50,328 nucleotides of DNA from an uncultured Acetatifactor sp. (GTDB taxonomy: Bacteria; Bacillota; Clostridia; Lachnospirales; Lachnospiraceae), in NCBI GenBank assembly GCA_910577235.1, contig CAJTMX010000030.1, forward strand, positions 1 through 50,328, in the 5' to 3' direction. This document shows, in pieces, positions 9,181 to 18,418 of this stretch (positions within the stretch are counted from its first letter, which is position 1; each line of letters starts with the position of its first letter). The notes under the pieces were generated by a model, which saw only the letters and a program-made list of their open reading frames with translations, ran no database searches and had not been told where the DNA came from. Made by a program: the position numbers and the translations under genes.

Positions 9181-11177
9181 TCCTCCAATTCACTCAGTTT
9201 TGTCTTCAGTTCCAGCATCTTGTCGCGCAGCTGGGCAGCTGCCTCGAAATTCAGCTCCGCCGCCGCTTTCCGCATCTTTTTCTGCACGTCGGCTATGAGT
9301 TTATCCAGTTCCTTGCGGCTCATGGATTCCGGATCTTTTTCAAACCGCACCTCTTCCTGGGCGATCTCTCTGGATATGCTGATCAGATCCCGGACCGCTT
9401 TCCTGATGGTCTGAGGCGTGATGCCGTGGGCTTTGTTATAGGCAGTCTGAATGGCCCGGCGTCGGTTGGTCTCGTCGATAGCCATGCGCATGGAATCCGT
9501 GATCACATCCGCGTACATGATCACGTGACCGTCCGAATTGCGGGCCGCCCTGCCTATGGTTTGGATCAGAGAGGTGCCGCTGCGCAGGAATCCCTCCTTG
9601 TCCGCGTCCAGTATGGCTACCAGCGTGATCTCCGGGATATCCAGACCTTCCCGGAGCAGATTGATACCCACCAGCACATCGAATACATCCAGACGCATAT
9701 CCCGGATGATCTCCGCCCTCTCCAAGGTATCAATATCCGAGTGGAGATACCTTACCCGTATGCCCACTTCCTTCATATAATCCGTGAGATCTTCTGCCAT
9801 GCGCTTGGTCAGTGTGGTGATCAGCACCTTGTTGTGCTTTTCCACCTCTCTGTTCACTTCTCCGATCAGATCGTCCACCTGGCCCTCCACCGGGCGCACG
9901 TCCACCTGGGGGTCCAACAACCCTGTGGGCCGGATGATCTGCTCCGCCCGGAGCAGTTCGTGTTCCTCCTCGTACTTGGCAGGGGTGGCGGACACAAAAA
10001 GGATCTGGTCGATATGGGCCTCGAACTCCGGGAAATTGAGGGGCCTGTTGTCCAGCGCCGACGGCAGCCTGAACCCGTAGTCCACCAGCGTAGTCTTGCG
10101 GGATCTGTCCCCGGCATACATGGCCCCGATCTGGGGTATGGTCATATGGGACTCGTCTATGATGATCAGATAATCGTCCCCGAAATAATCCATCAGACAT
10201 TTGGGCGGTTCCCCGGGTTTGGCACCGCTCAGATGTCTGGAATAATTCTCTATACCGGAACAAAAACCTGCCTCCCGCAGCATCTCCACATCGAAGTTCG
10301 TGCGCTCCGCGATGCGCTGGGCCTCGATCAGCTTGTCCTCCCCCTTAAAAAACCGTATCCGCTCCTCCAGCTCTATCTCGATATTGTCACAGGCCCGCCG
10401 GATCTTATCCGCCGCCACCACATAGTGGGAGGCCGGAAATATGGCGATATGGTTAAGCGCCGCGTGTACCTTGCCCGTCAGAGGTTCCACCTCCGAGATA
10501 CGGTCGATCTCATCCCCGAAAAATTCCACCCGGATCAAGAAGTCTCCTCCCTGGGCGGGATAGATCTCCACCACGTCTCCCCTCACCCGGAACGTACCTC
10601 TCTGGAGATCCATGTCGTTGCGGTCGTATTGTATATCGATCAGCTCCCGCAGTACCCGGTCCCGGTCCTTGACCATGCCGGGCCGCAGAGACACGATCAT
10701 CTCCTGATAGTCGTCGGGACTGCCCAGACCGTAGATACAGGACACGCTGGCAACCACGATCACATCCCGGCGCTCGGACAGGGAGGCGGTGGCGGACAGC
10801 CGGAGCTTGTCGATCTCGTCATTCACGGATGAATCCTTGGCAATATAGGTGTCGGAGGAGGGCACATAGGCCTCCGGCTGGTAATAATCATAATAGGACA
10901 CGAAATATTCTACCGCATTTTCCGGGAAAAATTCCTTGAATTCGCCGTAGAGCTGTCCGGCCAGGGTCTTGTTGTGAGCGATGATAAGCGTGGGTTTATT
11001 CAGCGCCGCGATCACATTGGCCATGGTAAACGTCTTGCCGGAACCGGTGACACCCAGCAAAGTCTCGCACTGATTGCCCTGCCTAAAGCCTTCCACCAGT
11101 GCCTCTATGGCCTGGGGCTGGTCGCCGGTGGGCTGATATTCCGAATGTAGTTTAAAGCATTTCTGTTCGCCTTGCAT
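9177..11177 (-). CDS. uvrB: UvrB, excinuclease ABC subunit B
   Basis: UvrB is the helicase-like verification subunit of nucleotide excision repair. Walker A GVTGSGKT lies near residue 41, followed by the beta-hairpin region (YYDYYQPEAYVPSSDTYIAKD), the DEAD-like box IIIDESHMT, helicase motif VI (QTIGRAARN) and the C-terminal UVR domain that contacts UvrA/UvrC. The start at 11177 (666 aa) is preferred because GGGAGGAG lies 6 nt upstream; a TTG nine codons earlier has no such site. It forms an operon with uvrA through a 4-bp stop/start overlap. A LexA box lies about 150 bp upstream. Confidence 0.95.
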   Translation of the reverse strand: MQGEQKCFKLHSEYQPTGDQPQAIEALVEGFRQGNQCETLLGVTGSGKTFTMANVIAALNKPTLIIAHNKTLAGQLYGEFKEFFPENAVEYFVSYYDYYQPEAYVPSSDTYIAKDSSVNDEIDKLRLSATASLSERRDVIVVASVSCIYGLGSPDDYQEMIVSLRPGMVKDRDRVLRELIDIQYDRNDMDLQRGTFRVRGDVVEIYPAQGGDFLIRVEFFGDEIDRISEVEPLTGKVHAALNHIAIFPASHYVVAADKIRRACDNIEIELEERIRFFKGEDKLIEAQRIAERTNFDVEMLREAGFCSGIENYSRHLSGAKPGEPPKCLMDYFGDDYLIIIDESHMTIPQIGAMYAGDRSRKTTLVDYGFRLPSALDNRPLNFPEFEAHIDQILFVSATPAKYEEEHELLRAEQIIRPTGLLDPQVDVRPVEGQVDDLIGEVNREVEKHNKVLITTLTKRMAEDLTDYMKEVGIRVRYLHSDIDTLERAEIIRDMRLDVFDVLVGINLLREGLDIPEITLVAILDADKEGFLRSGTSLIQTIGRAARNSDGHVIMYADVITDSMRMAIDETNRRRAIQTAYNKAHGITPQTIRKAVRDLISISREIAQEEVRFEKDPESMSRKELDKLIADVQKKMRKAAAELNFEAAAQLRDKMLELKTKLSELEE

Positions 11178-11328
11178 CAAAGTCTCCTCCCGCTCTAAAC
11201 GCAAGTTTGATCATATCCTGATTAGGTGCGCATCAACGCATATTCTGTCCAAAGAAGTAAAGCTGCGGAACGCTTTACTCATTGTACCATACGGATTTTT
11301 ATTTGTATAGATGTAAACGCCAAATTTA

Positions 11329-11340
11329 GAACATTTGTTC
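11329..11340 (-). promoter_or_regulatory. LexA (SOS) box upstream of uvrB-uvrA
   Basis: The palindrome GAACATTTGTTC matches the Gram-positive LexA/DinR box core GAAC-N4-GTTC exactly. It lies in the 208-bp leader upstream of uvrB, within the divergence-free gap before the ctpA terminator, implying SOS induction of uvrBA. No convincing -35/-10 pair was identified around it. Confidence 0.8.
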
Positions 11341-11380
11341 CGAAAATCTGTTCTGCGCTGCGATATCATATTCACCAGAG

Positions 11381-11422
11381 CAAAATAATAGCAGGATATC
11401 TCCCCTGGATATCCTGCTATTA
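11381..11422 (-). terminator. Strong terminator after ctpA
   Basis: A perfect 15-bp inverted repeat (11386-11400 and 11408-11422) with a 7-nt loop is followed on the minus strand by TTTTG. It ends the ftsE-ftsX-M23-ctpA operon and insulates uvrB. Confidence 0.85.
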
Positions 11423-11456
11423 TACCCTGACAGGCATTATTTGACTCCTGTCCGTA

Positions 11457-12719
11457 CTACTCCATCATATCCTCCAGCACCTGTTTGGCCCTGTACAACT
11501 GATTGTCAAAATCGCCGTTGTAATAGGCCTCTGCGTCAAAAGGACATTCCACGTCCGGCTCGATGCCCGTGCCGTGAATATTGCGGCCCTTGGGCGTATA
11601 ATAGCTGCTGACCGTGATCTTGATGGCGGAGCCGTCCTCCAATTTCATCAACTGCTGTACAATGCCTTTTCCGAAAGTAGTGGTTCCCACCAACGTACCT
11701 TTGTTATAATCCTGTATAGCCCCCGAAAGCAGCTCCGACGCGCTGGCGCTGTTGCCGTCCACCAGCACCACCAGCGGCAGATCAAACTCGTTGCTGCCGT
11801 CGCACCGGTACTCCTCACGCTTGCCGTACTTATTTTCCGTATAGACCACCAGCCCCTCCGGCAGCAGCATCCTGGCCACATCCACCACCGCGTTGACGCT
11901 TCCGCCCGGATTTCCTCTCAAGTCCAGCACCAGGCCCTTCATCCCCTTATTGCGGGACGTCTGTAATGCCTCCTGAAACTGTCCCGGTGTCACATCGTCA
12001 AACTCTATGATACGGATATAGGCCATACCGTCTTCCATCATTTCGTGTTCTACCGTGGGTATCTCCACCTGTCTGCGCTCCACCGCCAGATCCATGTACT
12101 CGCCGTCCCGGTAAATGGTTATGTTCACGGAAGTACCTTCCTCTCCCTTGATCAGGCTTACCACCTTATCCAGGTCCATGCCGTATGTGGATACTCCGTC
12201 CACCTCAAAAATGATATCGTTGGGACGCAGCCCCGCCTCCTCCGCCGGGGAGCCGGGGATCGGGCTGTTGATCTTGGGATAGTTGCGCTCTATGTCCTGG
12301 GCCACATAGGCCCCGATCCCGTAATAAGCGCCTGTAGTCTGCTCCATAAAGGTGTTAAAGTCGTCAGCGTTAAAATAGCTGGTGTAGGGATCGCCCACCG
12401 CGTCCATCAGTCCCTGATATACCCCGTTCTCCAGAGCTTGCCGGTCAATATCATCCTTATAATAGTATTGATCGATCATGTATTTCAATATGTCGACCTT
12501 CTCCGATACCGCCTGGCCCAGCGTAGCGTTCTGCCCGGCGTTGTCCGCATTGACCTGCTGGCTGTTCCGGGAGCCATCCTCCACTTTCTTCTGAATCTGA
12601 TACCCAAGATATCCCACGCACACCACCAGCAGCGCAGTGACAATGCCCACTGCCATTCCCGCTATAAAATGCCCTTTTCCGCTGGTCTGCCGTCTGTTCT
12701 GCTGCTCATATATCTCCAT
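11457..12719 (-). CDS. ctpA: S41 carboxy-terminal processing protease with PDZ domain (CtpA/CtpB-like)
   Basis: This is a membrane-anchored serine protease acting outside the cytoplasm. One N-terminal membrane helix (GMAVGIVTALLVVCVGYLGY) is followed by a PDZ domain (GSPAEEAGLRPNDIIFEVDG region) and the S41 domain. The catalytic serine sits in DGNSASASELL and the lysine in TTFGKGIVQ, so the Ser-Lys dyad is intact. The start at 12719 has AGGAG 5 nt upstream; a longer reading from 12761 is less likely. It is the last gene of the ftsEX operon. In B. subtilis ctpB also neighbours ftsEX, suggesting proteolytic control of the adjacent M23 hydrolase; that link is inference. Confidence 0.92.
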   Translation of the reverse strand: MEIYEQQNRRQTSGKGHFIAGMAVGIVTALLVVCVGYLGYQIQKKVEDGSRNSQQVNADNAGQNATLGQAVSEKVDILKYMIDQYYYKDDIDRQALENGVYQGLMDAVGDPYTSYFNADDFNTFMEQTTGAYYGIGAYVAQDIERNYPKINSPIPGSPAEEAGLRPNDIIFEVDGVSTYGMDLDKVVSLIKGEEGTSVNITIYRDGEYMDLAVERRQVEIPTVEHEMMEDGMAYIRIIEFDDVTPGQFQEALQTSRNKGMKGLVLDLRGNPGGSVNAVVDVARMLLPEGLVVYTENKYGKREEYRCDGSNEFDLPLVVLVDGNSASASELLSGAIQDYNKGTLVGTTTFGKGIVQQLMKLEDGSAIKITVSSYYTPKGRNIHGTGIEPDVECPFDAEAYYNGDFDNQLYRAKQVLEDMME

Positions 12720-12785
12720 GCCGACTCCTATCCGCCCGCCCTTGGCGGGCATATCTGTCACAAACCGCTCTTCCGTCTTTTCCCG

Positions 12786-14012
12786 TTAAGGAGAAATGTA
12801 ATTCCAGGGGGAGACATACTCCCCGTTAAGCCGCACGCTGAAGTGCAGATGCGGTCCAGTGGAGCGCCCGGTGGAACCCACCGCCGCAATGGTATTGCCT
12901 CTGGCCACCACATCGTCTTTTTTTACATACAATTTTGAAGCATGCATATAGATCGTATACAATCCGCCCCCATGGTCTATCATCACATAGTTGCCCATGG
13001 TGGAGCTGTAATCCGCCGCGACTACGATCCCGTCATAGGCTGCATAGATAGCGGTTCCTTTTGGCGAGGCCAGATCCACGCCGTTATGGAACTGCGGTAC
13101 ATGAAGGGTGGGATGCGTGCGCATGCCGTATTCGTCCGAAATCCTGGTGTAGGAGGCCAGAGGAAACTTAAATGTGCCGCCGTCGTAGGTCAGCACCTTA
13201 CCGCTGCTGGCAAGTATCCTCTTTTTCTCATCCTCCACCGCTTTTTCCAGCGCGGATATCAGTTCTTCCTGGGCCTTGATATCCGCCTCGTATTCATCGA
13301 TAGACTGCTCGCCGGTGCTGATCCTCTGTTCATAGGCGTCCAGCTCCCGGGCTTTCTGATCCATCAATTCTTCCAGAGCCGCCTGCTCGATCTCCACGCC
13401 CGCCTTGGCCTCATCTAAAAATGCCTTATCCTGCTCCAGCTGGGCCTTGCACAGTTCCACATACTCCCGGGTCTGTATAAAGGACTCCAGCATCTGGTTA
13501 TCGTAATCAGCCACCTGTTCCATGTAATAACTGCGATTCAGGAAATCCGCAAAGCTGGTAGATCCCAAAAGCATCTCCAGAAAATAATTCTCGCCTCTCT
13601 CATAACTGAATTTTATGCGGTTGGACATTGTTTCATACTGATTGGCTTCCACTTCCATAGCATGCTCCAGCTGTCTGCCCGCCTCCTCGATATCCGTCTC
13701 CTTATCGGCGATCTGTATCTTGAGCTCCGCGATCTTCTGCTCGATCTGGGCCATGTTCTCGTCCAACTTGGCCACATAGCTCTTCAGATCCTTTTTCTCC
13801 TGCTCCAGCTGCTGAACCAGTTTTTTGATATCGGAGAGACCGTTTTTCAGCTGGTCTCTCTCATTCTGCGCATTGTCGATCTGATCCTCCATCTCCCGGA
13901 TGGAGTCCGATGTGATATTGGACAGATTGGTGGCATATACCCGGGGTTCCCCCGCGCCGCACAACAGCACTGTCGCCAATACCAGACATCCCGTAATCTT
14001 CCATTTTCTCAT
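12786..14012 (-). CDS. Secreted M23 peptidoglycan endopeptidase with coiled coil (EnvC-like)
   Basis: An N-terminal signal segment (KITGCLVLATVLLCGAG) is followed by a long coiled coil over roughly residues 30-270, rich in Glu, Gln and Lys. A C-terminal LytM/M23 domain completes it. The zinc ligands are conserved: HNGVDLA (His, Asp) and GPHLHFSV (HxH), with MHASKL between them. Unlike E. coli EnvC, which activates amidases with a degenerate site, this copy looks catalytically competent. The coiled coil is of the type that contacts the FtsX extracellular loop, and ftsX lies directly upstream, so it is probably an FtsEX-regulated hydrolase. The start at 14012 has AGAGG 5 nt upstream. Confidence 0.88.
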   Translation of the reverse strand: MRKWKITGCLVLATVLLCGAGEPRVYATNLSNITSDSIREMEDQIDNAQNERDQLKNGLSDIKKLVQQLEQEKKDLKSYVAKLDENMAQIEQKIAELKIQIADKETDIEEAGRQLEHAMEVEANQYETMSNRIKFSYERGENYFLEMLLGSTSFADFLNRSYYMEQVADYDNQMLESFIQTREYVELCKAQLEQDKAFLDEAKAGVEIEQAALEELMDQKARELDAYEQRISTGEQSIDEYEADIKAQEELISALEKAVEDEKKRILASSGKVLTYDGGTFKFPLASYTRISDEYGMRTHPTLHVPQFHNGVDLASPKGTAIYAAYDGIVVAADYSSTMGNYVMIDHGGGLYTIYMHASKLYVKKDDVVARGNTIAAVGSTGRSTGPHLHFSVRLNGEYVSPWNYISP

Positions 14013-14113
14013 GATTGCCTCTGTATACATATCGCGTTTTTTCCGCGTCATAACGTCAATGGGTACTTAATCTTCGTATCTCGTTTACCGCCGTTTGCCT
14101 GGCTTTTTCCGCC

Positions 14114-15022
14114 TTACACATGTAAGTGTTTGCGCACGGTGGAAAAGCTGCCGATAAAGCCGATGCCTACGCCCACGCCCAGGCACACCGGCGTCAAGAA
14201 ACCGAAAATGGTCTCTGAGGGCAGAAACTGCAGCAAATTGGCCAGCATGGAGAATTTTTCCGCGGTATAGGTCAGCACGCTGTCATAGGCATAGTGGATT
14301 CCCCACAGGGGGATCGCCGCACCGATCAGACCGATCAGAATTCCTTCCAGTACAAAGGGGGCGCGCACGAAAAAGTCCGTAGCGCCGATATACTTCATAA
14401 TGTTGATCTCCTCCTTGCGCACCGAGATACCGATGGTCACGGTATTGCTGATCAGGAACACGGACACTGCCAGCAGCACCGCGATAATACCCAGCGACAC
14501 ATATCCGATCAGCAGATTCACACCGCCCAGCGTGTTGGCCGTCAGAGCGGAATACCTCACCAGCCGCACCCCCTCGATGGAATACAGATAAGTCACCAGG
14601 GCGTCCTGAAGGGACACATCGCTCAAGTATACCACATAATTCATATCTTTATACAGCGGATTAGTGGGATATCCCGCAATAAACTCATCCACTCTGTCGC
14701 CGAAATATATCTTCTGGTAATCTGCCCATGCCTCCTCCGCGGAAATATAAACCACCTCCGACACCTCGGCGCGGCTGCTGATCATACGGCCGATCTCCTC
14801 TATCCGGTTATCGGTGATACCCTCCTCAAAAAATACGGTTACGCACACATTCTCCTCCATGCTCCTGACCATATTCTGAAAATTCGACACGATGGCGTAA
14901 AGTACGCCAAACAAAAACAGACACGCGGAGATGGTGGCAATGGATGCCAGAGAATACCACTTATTGCGGAACAGATTGCGGAATCCCTGTTGTATGGTAT
15001 AAAAAAATGTACTAATCTTCAT
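14114..15022 (-). CDS. ftsX: FtsX, cell-division ABC transporter permease-like subunit
   Basis: FtsX is the membrane half of FtsEX, which transmits ATP hydrolysis by FtsE to extracellular wall hydrolases. It is 302 residues. A first membrane helix (WYSLASIATISACLFLFGVLYAIV) is followed by a large extracellular loop (about 50-165) and three more helices near 170-200, 220-245 and 265-290. The cytoplasmic sequence GISVRKEEINIMKYIGAT is typical. The start overlaps the end of ftsE by 11 bp, indicating translational coupling. Confidence 0.93.
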   Translation of the reverse strand: MKISTFFYTIQQGFRNLFRNKWYSLASIATISACLFLFGVLYAIVSNFQNMVRSMEENVCVTVFFEEGITDNRIEEIGRMISSRAEVSEVVYISAEEAWADYQKIYFGDRVDEFIAGYPTNPLYKDMNYVVYLSDVSLQDALVTYLYSIEGVRLVRYSALTANTLGGVNLLIGYVSLGIIAVLLAVSVFLISNTVTIGISVRKEEINIMKYIGATDFFVRAPFVLEGILIGLIGAAIPLWGIHYAYDSVLTYTAEKFSMLANLLQFLPSETIFGFLTPVCLGVGVGIGFIGSFSTVRKHLHV

Positions 15023-15758
15023 CGTCTATATATGCCCCTTCCTCTTCGTCGCTGATGATCACGCCCTTTTTCATAGTAACCACGCGTTTCTGCATAGCAT
15101 TGACGATCTCACGGTTATGGGTAACTACCACCACTGTGGTTCCGGCCTCATTGATCTCCTCCAGCAATTTCATGATATCCCAGGAGTTCTTGGGGTCCAG
15201 ATTGCCGGTAGGCTCATCCGCCAGCAGAATGGAAGGATTGTTTATCAGCGCCCTGGCCAGAGCCACTCTCTGCTGCTCGCCTCCGGAGAGCTGCTTGGTC
15301 TTGGCCTTGTATTTACCGGCCAGGCCCACGGTGGCCAGAATGGCAGGCACATTGCGCCTGATCTCCCGCCCCGGCACCTCCACGATGCGCTGGGCAAAGG
15401 CTACATTCTCGTATACATTTCTGTCGTTCAACAGACGGAAATCCTGAAACACCACGCCCAGATTGCGGCGCAGTCTGGGAATCTCCCGGCTGCGAAGCTT
15501 AGCCATGTCCTTGCCCATCACATAGACCTGGCCCGAGCTGGAAACCAGCTCCCGCAGGAGCAGCTTGATCAGCGTAGACTTGCCGGAACCGCTGTCTCCC
15601 ACGATGAACACAAACTCACCCCTGCGTATTTTAAGAGATATCCCGTTCAGCGCCGGAGAACCGGTGGAGTAGGATTTGCTCACATTGTCCAGGCATATTA
15701 CACCGTTCTCCTCGATGAATTTCGCCTGCTGCTTTTTTTTCAGATCTTTTTTTCTCAT
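15012..15758 (-). CDS. ftsE: FtsE, cell-division ABC transporter ATPase
   Basis: This is a cytoplasmic ATPase pairing with FtsX. Walker A GDSGSGKSTL, signature LSGGEQQRVALARAL, Walker B ILLADEPTGNLD and the H-loop VVVVTHNRE are all present in 248 residues. It carries a basic N-terminal extension of about 15 residues (MRKKDLKKKQQAKF) compared with shorter FtsE proteins. GAGGAA precedes the ATG by 3 nt. It opens the operon ftsE-ftsX-M23-ctpA. Confidence 0.95.
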   Translation of the reverse strand: MRKKDLKKKQQAKFIEENGVICLDNVSKSYSTGSPALNGISLKIRRGEFVFIVGDSGSGKSTLIKLLLRELVSSSGQVYVMGKDMAKLRSREIPRLRRNLGVVFQDFRLLNDRNVYENVAFAQRIVEVPGREIRRNVPAILATVGLAGKYKAKTKQLSGGEQQRVALARALINNPSILLADEPTGNLDPKNSWDIMKLLEEINEAGTTVVVVTHNREIVNAMQKRVVTMKKGVIISDEEEGAYIDDED

Positions 15759-15899
15759 GCGTTCCTCATTTCGTTATTTCAGCTCCGCTTTTCCCCTCCC
15801 GGCGCACATTTCCTGTGATCCGTTCCGGGCCGCCTTCCCGTCCCGACACGGACCGGCGCACTGCACGGGGATATATTGTTTACGGGATATGCTGTTTAT

Positions 15900-16982
15900 T
15901 TAAAATTCAAAATTCTCCATGTACTTCATATACTTTACCACCATCAGCGCGATCTTGAAAGTGATAGCGTCCTCAAATACCCGCAGGTCCAGCCCGGTAC
16001 TCTTTTGCAGCTTATCCAAACGGTACACCAGCGTATTGCGGTGAATGAACAGCTGCCTGGAAGTCTCGGACACATTCAGGCTGTTCTCAAAGAATTTATG
16101 TATCGTCGTCAGAGTCTCCTCATCGAACTCATCCGGACTCTTACCGCCAAATATCTCCCTGATGAACATTTTGCACAGCGGGATCGGCAGTTGATAGATC
16201 AGCCTTCCGATCCCCAGAGCGCTGTAGGCGATTACATCCCTCTCGTCAAAAAATATCCTGCCCACATCCAGGGCCATCTTGGCCTCCTTGTAGGAACGGC
16301 TGACCTCTTTGATCTCTTTGATCACGGTGCCGTATGCGATATGTACCCCTTTCAGACCTTCCTTCTGCAAGGCAGCGCAAAGTCCCCTGGCCGCCTTGTC
16401 GATCTCCTTGCCGTTGTCGGACTCCGACAGGTCTTTTACCACGATGACATTGTTCTCATCCACCGCGGTGACAAAATCCTTACCGTTGCTGCCAAAATAT
16501 GCCCTGACCAGCTCCAGCGCATTGTTGTCCTTGCCGTTCTCTGACTCAACGATCATCACCACCCGGCTCACATCCATCTGAATATGCAGTTTCTTGGCGC
16601 GGCTGTAGATATCCACCAGCAGCAGATTGTCAAGCAGCAGGTTCTTGATAAAATTGTCCTTATCAAAACGCTCTTTATAGGCTACCATCAAATTCTGTAT
16701 CTGGAAAGCGCTCATCTTTCCGATCGTATACACATCCTCGCCGCCGGCGATAACCAGCACATACTCCAGTTGCTGCTCATCGTAAACCTTGAAAAACTGA
16801 TATCCCTGAATCTCCTGGGAATCTGCCGGAGATTTGGCAAACTCCGCCGCCGCCTTACCGATGCCGGACATGTCGGAGGTATACGCCACCGGCTTGCCGT
16901 CAGCATCCATCACGCAGATATCGACCCTTGCAATTCCTTTCAACCCGTCTATGGTACTCTGCAAGATCTGATTTGATATCAT
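15900..16982 (-). CDS. CdaR/PucR-family transcriptional regulator
   Basis: This 360-residue regulator has the C-terminal PucR-type helix-turn-helix (SRQLFIHRNTLVYRLDKLQK, near residue 320). It has a central GGDEF-like degenerate region and an N-terminal sensory domain starting ISNQILQSTIDGLKG, as in sugar-diacid regulators. Known relatives respond to small carboxylates or purines; the ligand here is unknown. AAGGAG is 8 nt upstream of the ATG. It precedes ftsE by 141 bp on the same strand with no clear terminator, so read-through into the ftsE operon is possible. Confidence 0.82.
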   Translation of the reverse strand: MISNQILQSTIDGLKGIARVDICVMDADGKPVAYTSDMSGIGKAAAEFAKSPADSQEIQGYQFFKVYDEQQLEYVLVIAGGEDVYTIGKMSAFQIQNLMVAYKERFDKDNFIKNLLLDNLLLVDIYSRAKKLHIQMDVSRVVMIVESENGKDNNALELVRAYFGSNGKDFVTAVDENNVIVVKDLSESDNGKEIDKAARGLCAALQKEGLKGVHIAYGTVIKEIKEVSRSYKEAKMALDVGRIFFDERDVIAYSALGIGRLIYQLPIPLCKMFIREIFGGKSPDEFDEETLTTIHKFFENSLNVSETSRQLFIHRNTLVYRLDKLQKSTGLDLRVFEDAITFKIALMVVKYMKYMENFEF

Positions 16983-17133
16983 ATTTTCTACTCCTTTTCC
17001 TGTGTGAGTGTCTTCCCATCATAAGCATATGGGCATTAGTAAAAATGCTGAAAATTCCATTTAATACAAATGTACAAAAAAATCACAGAAAAAGCAATAG
17101 CTTTTTGTGAAAAATTAATGGAGAATTAGTCAC

Positions 17134-17169
17134 AAAAAAGGTGGCAGGCTCTTTTTCTCATGCCCCACC
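17134..17169 (-). terminator. Terminator after the YjfB gene
   Basis: On the minus strand an imperfect GC-rich stem (arms 17161-17169 and 17140-17146, two extra bases on one side) is followed by TTTTTTG. It lies about 30 bp beyond the small motility gene. Confidence 0.65.
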
Positions 17170-17200
17170 ACCCCTATAGTCGGTAAAAATAACCAATTCG

Positions 17201-17392
17201 TTACAGGCGAATATCCACATTGCCGCCCACAGCCGGATTCACACTGAGCTCCATAGCTGCCGCGTCCATCATCTGCACCATTTCGGCCCCCATATCCTTG
17301 CCCAGATCAATGGCCTTACTCAACATCTTGATCCCCACCTGAGATTTCACATCCATCATCGCCATATCCATTGACAGTCCCGCAATATCCAT
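17201..17392 (-). CDS. YjfB-family putative motility protein
   Basis: This 63-residue protein matches the YjfB family: MDIAGLSMDMA at the start, a central amphipathic stretch with many methionines (KMLSKAIDLGKDMGAEMVQMM) and a conserved ending NPAVGGNVDIRL. In B. subtilis yjfB belongs to the sigma-D motility regulon, but its function is unknown. AGAGG lies 5 nt before the ATG. It sits 99 bp after the CPBP protease gene on the same strand and has its own terminator. No sigma-28 promoter was recognised upstream. Confidence 0.8.
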   Translation of the reverse strand: MDIAGLSMDMAMMDVKSQVGIKMLSKAIDLGKDMGAEMVQMMDAAAMELSVNPAVGGNVDIRL

Positions 17393-17491
17393 ACTTACCT
17401 CTTTCCCGCGTGCGCCGGCTCCGCCTGCGCCGCCGCTTTGATCCGTATATGTTTATCTTAACACATCAGCCGCATTTTGCCAAGTGGTAAA

Positions 17492-18418
17492 TTATAAAAC
17501 AAGCTGCAGTACGATCACCGCCGCGCATATCAGAATACCCAAAGCCAGCGGAACGCTCATAAGCCTGTCCCCCTTTATTTTCCGGCTGCGCCACAGTTCC
17601 CGCAGATCCTCCCTGTGCCCCTCGCGCCCGGCGATCCATGCCAGCACACAACCCGCCAACGGTGTGCTGCAGGTGGCTATCACCGCGTAAACGCTGATGA
17701 CCAGCAGCAATTCCTCTCCGCCAAGGCTACTCTCCGCCGCCTCCATCATCTGCTCCATGGCTCCTGTATCCATGCCGTCCATGGCGAACATCAGCAAAAC
17801 GGACAGACCGTTGACGCACATATGGCAGATAAATGCCGGAAGCATACTACCGGTGGCTTCCACCAGCAGAGCCAGCGCGATACCTATGACGAACGCGTAA
17901 CAGGCCTGATTCAGATTCATATGCATCATGCCGAACAACAGGCTGCTCAGCAGCAGCGCTTTCAATCGGTTTCCCTGCTGGCGGTAACTGCGGTAGAGCA
18001 CCCCTCTGAAAGCCAGTTCCTCCGAAAACGGGCCGTAGACCGCTATGCCCAAAAACATCCCCCACAGGGGCAGCTGCGCGATCTGGGGACCGAGCCCCGC
18101 AACTGTGTTGTCCGTAACCAGCATGGAGAGCGCATTCACCAACGTGATCAGCGGCTCCAGCAGCAGAGTAAACAGAACCGTCATCAACACGGTGGAAACA
18201 TGAACCCTTTTCAGCCCGCAAAAGGCAACCGGGCGTGATTCGCCTGCCGCCAGGAACAAAACTGCCGGCAGCCAGATCGTGATCTCGGACACCACAATAT
18301 TTACCGCCATATTCTCCACGATCTCGTATATCGCCGGAACAAACGACACCAGGAGACTCAGGCCGGCATGAGACGCAACAATGAACAGAAACATCCAATT
18401 CGCTTTTTTTGTATTCAT
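17492..18418 (-). CDS. CPBP-family intramembrane glutamic/metal protease
   Basis: This 308-residue membrane protein has about seven or eight hydrophobic helices and the CAAX-protease/bacteriocin-processing (CPBP) motifs: EELAFRG (EExxxR) near residue 143, FGMMHMN (FxxxH) near 170 and HMCVN later. Family members process peptides or confer immunity within the membrane; the substrate here is not evident. Its ATG overlaps the stop of the CvfB-like gene by 4 bp (ATGA), so it is translationally coupled to an RNA-binding regulator. Confidence 0.85.
   Translation of the reverse strand: MNTKKANWMFLFIVASHAGLSLLVSFVPAIYEIVENMAVNIVVSEITIWLPAVLFLAAGESRPVAFCGLKRVHVSTVLMTVLFTLLLEPLITLVNALSMLVTDNTVAGLGPQIAQLPLWGMFLGIAVYGPFSEELAFRGVLYRSYRQQGNRLKALLLSSLLFGMMHMNLNQACYAFVIGIALALLVEATGSMLPAFICHMCVNGLSVLLMFAMDGMDTGAMEQMMEAAESSLGGEELLLVISVYAVIATCSTPLAGCVLAWIAGREGHREDLRELWRSRKIKGDRLMSVPLALGILICAAVIVLQLVL

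Noticed and set aside
9426..10832. 468-codon plus-strand frame opposite uvrB
   Set aside because: Antisense of a conserved gene, no family recognisable, His/Gln/Pro-rich composition.
17087..17106. Short hairpin AAAAAGC-AATA-GCTTTTT upstream of the CdaR-like gene
   Set aside because: Seven weak pairs in AT-rich DNA; not separable from chance, and the nearby GC-rich stem is the better terminator.
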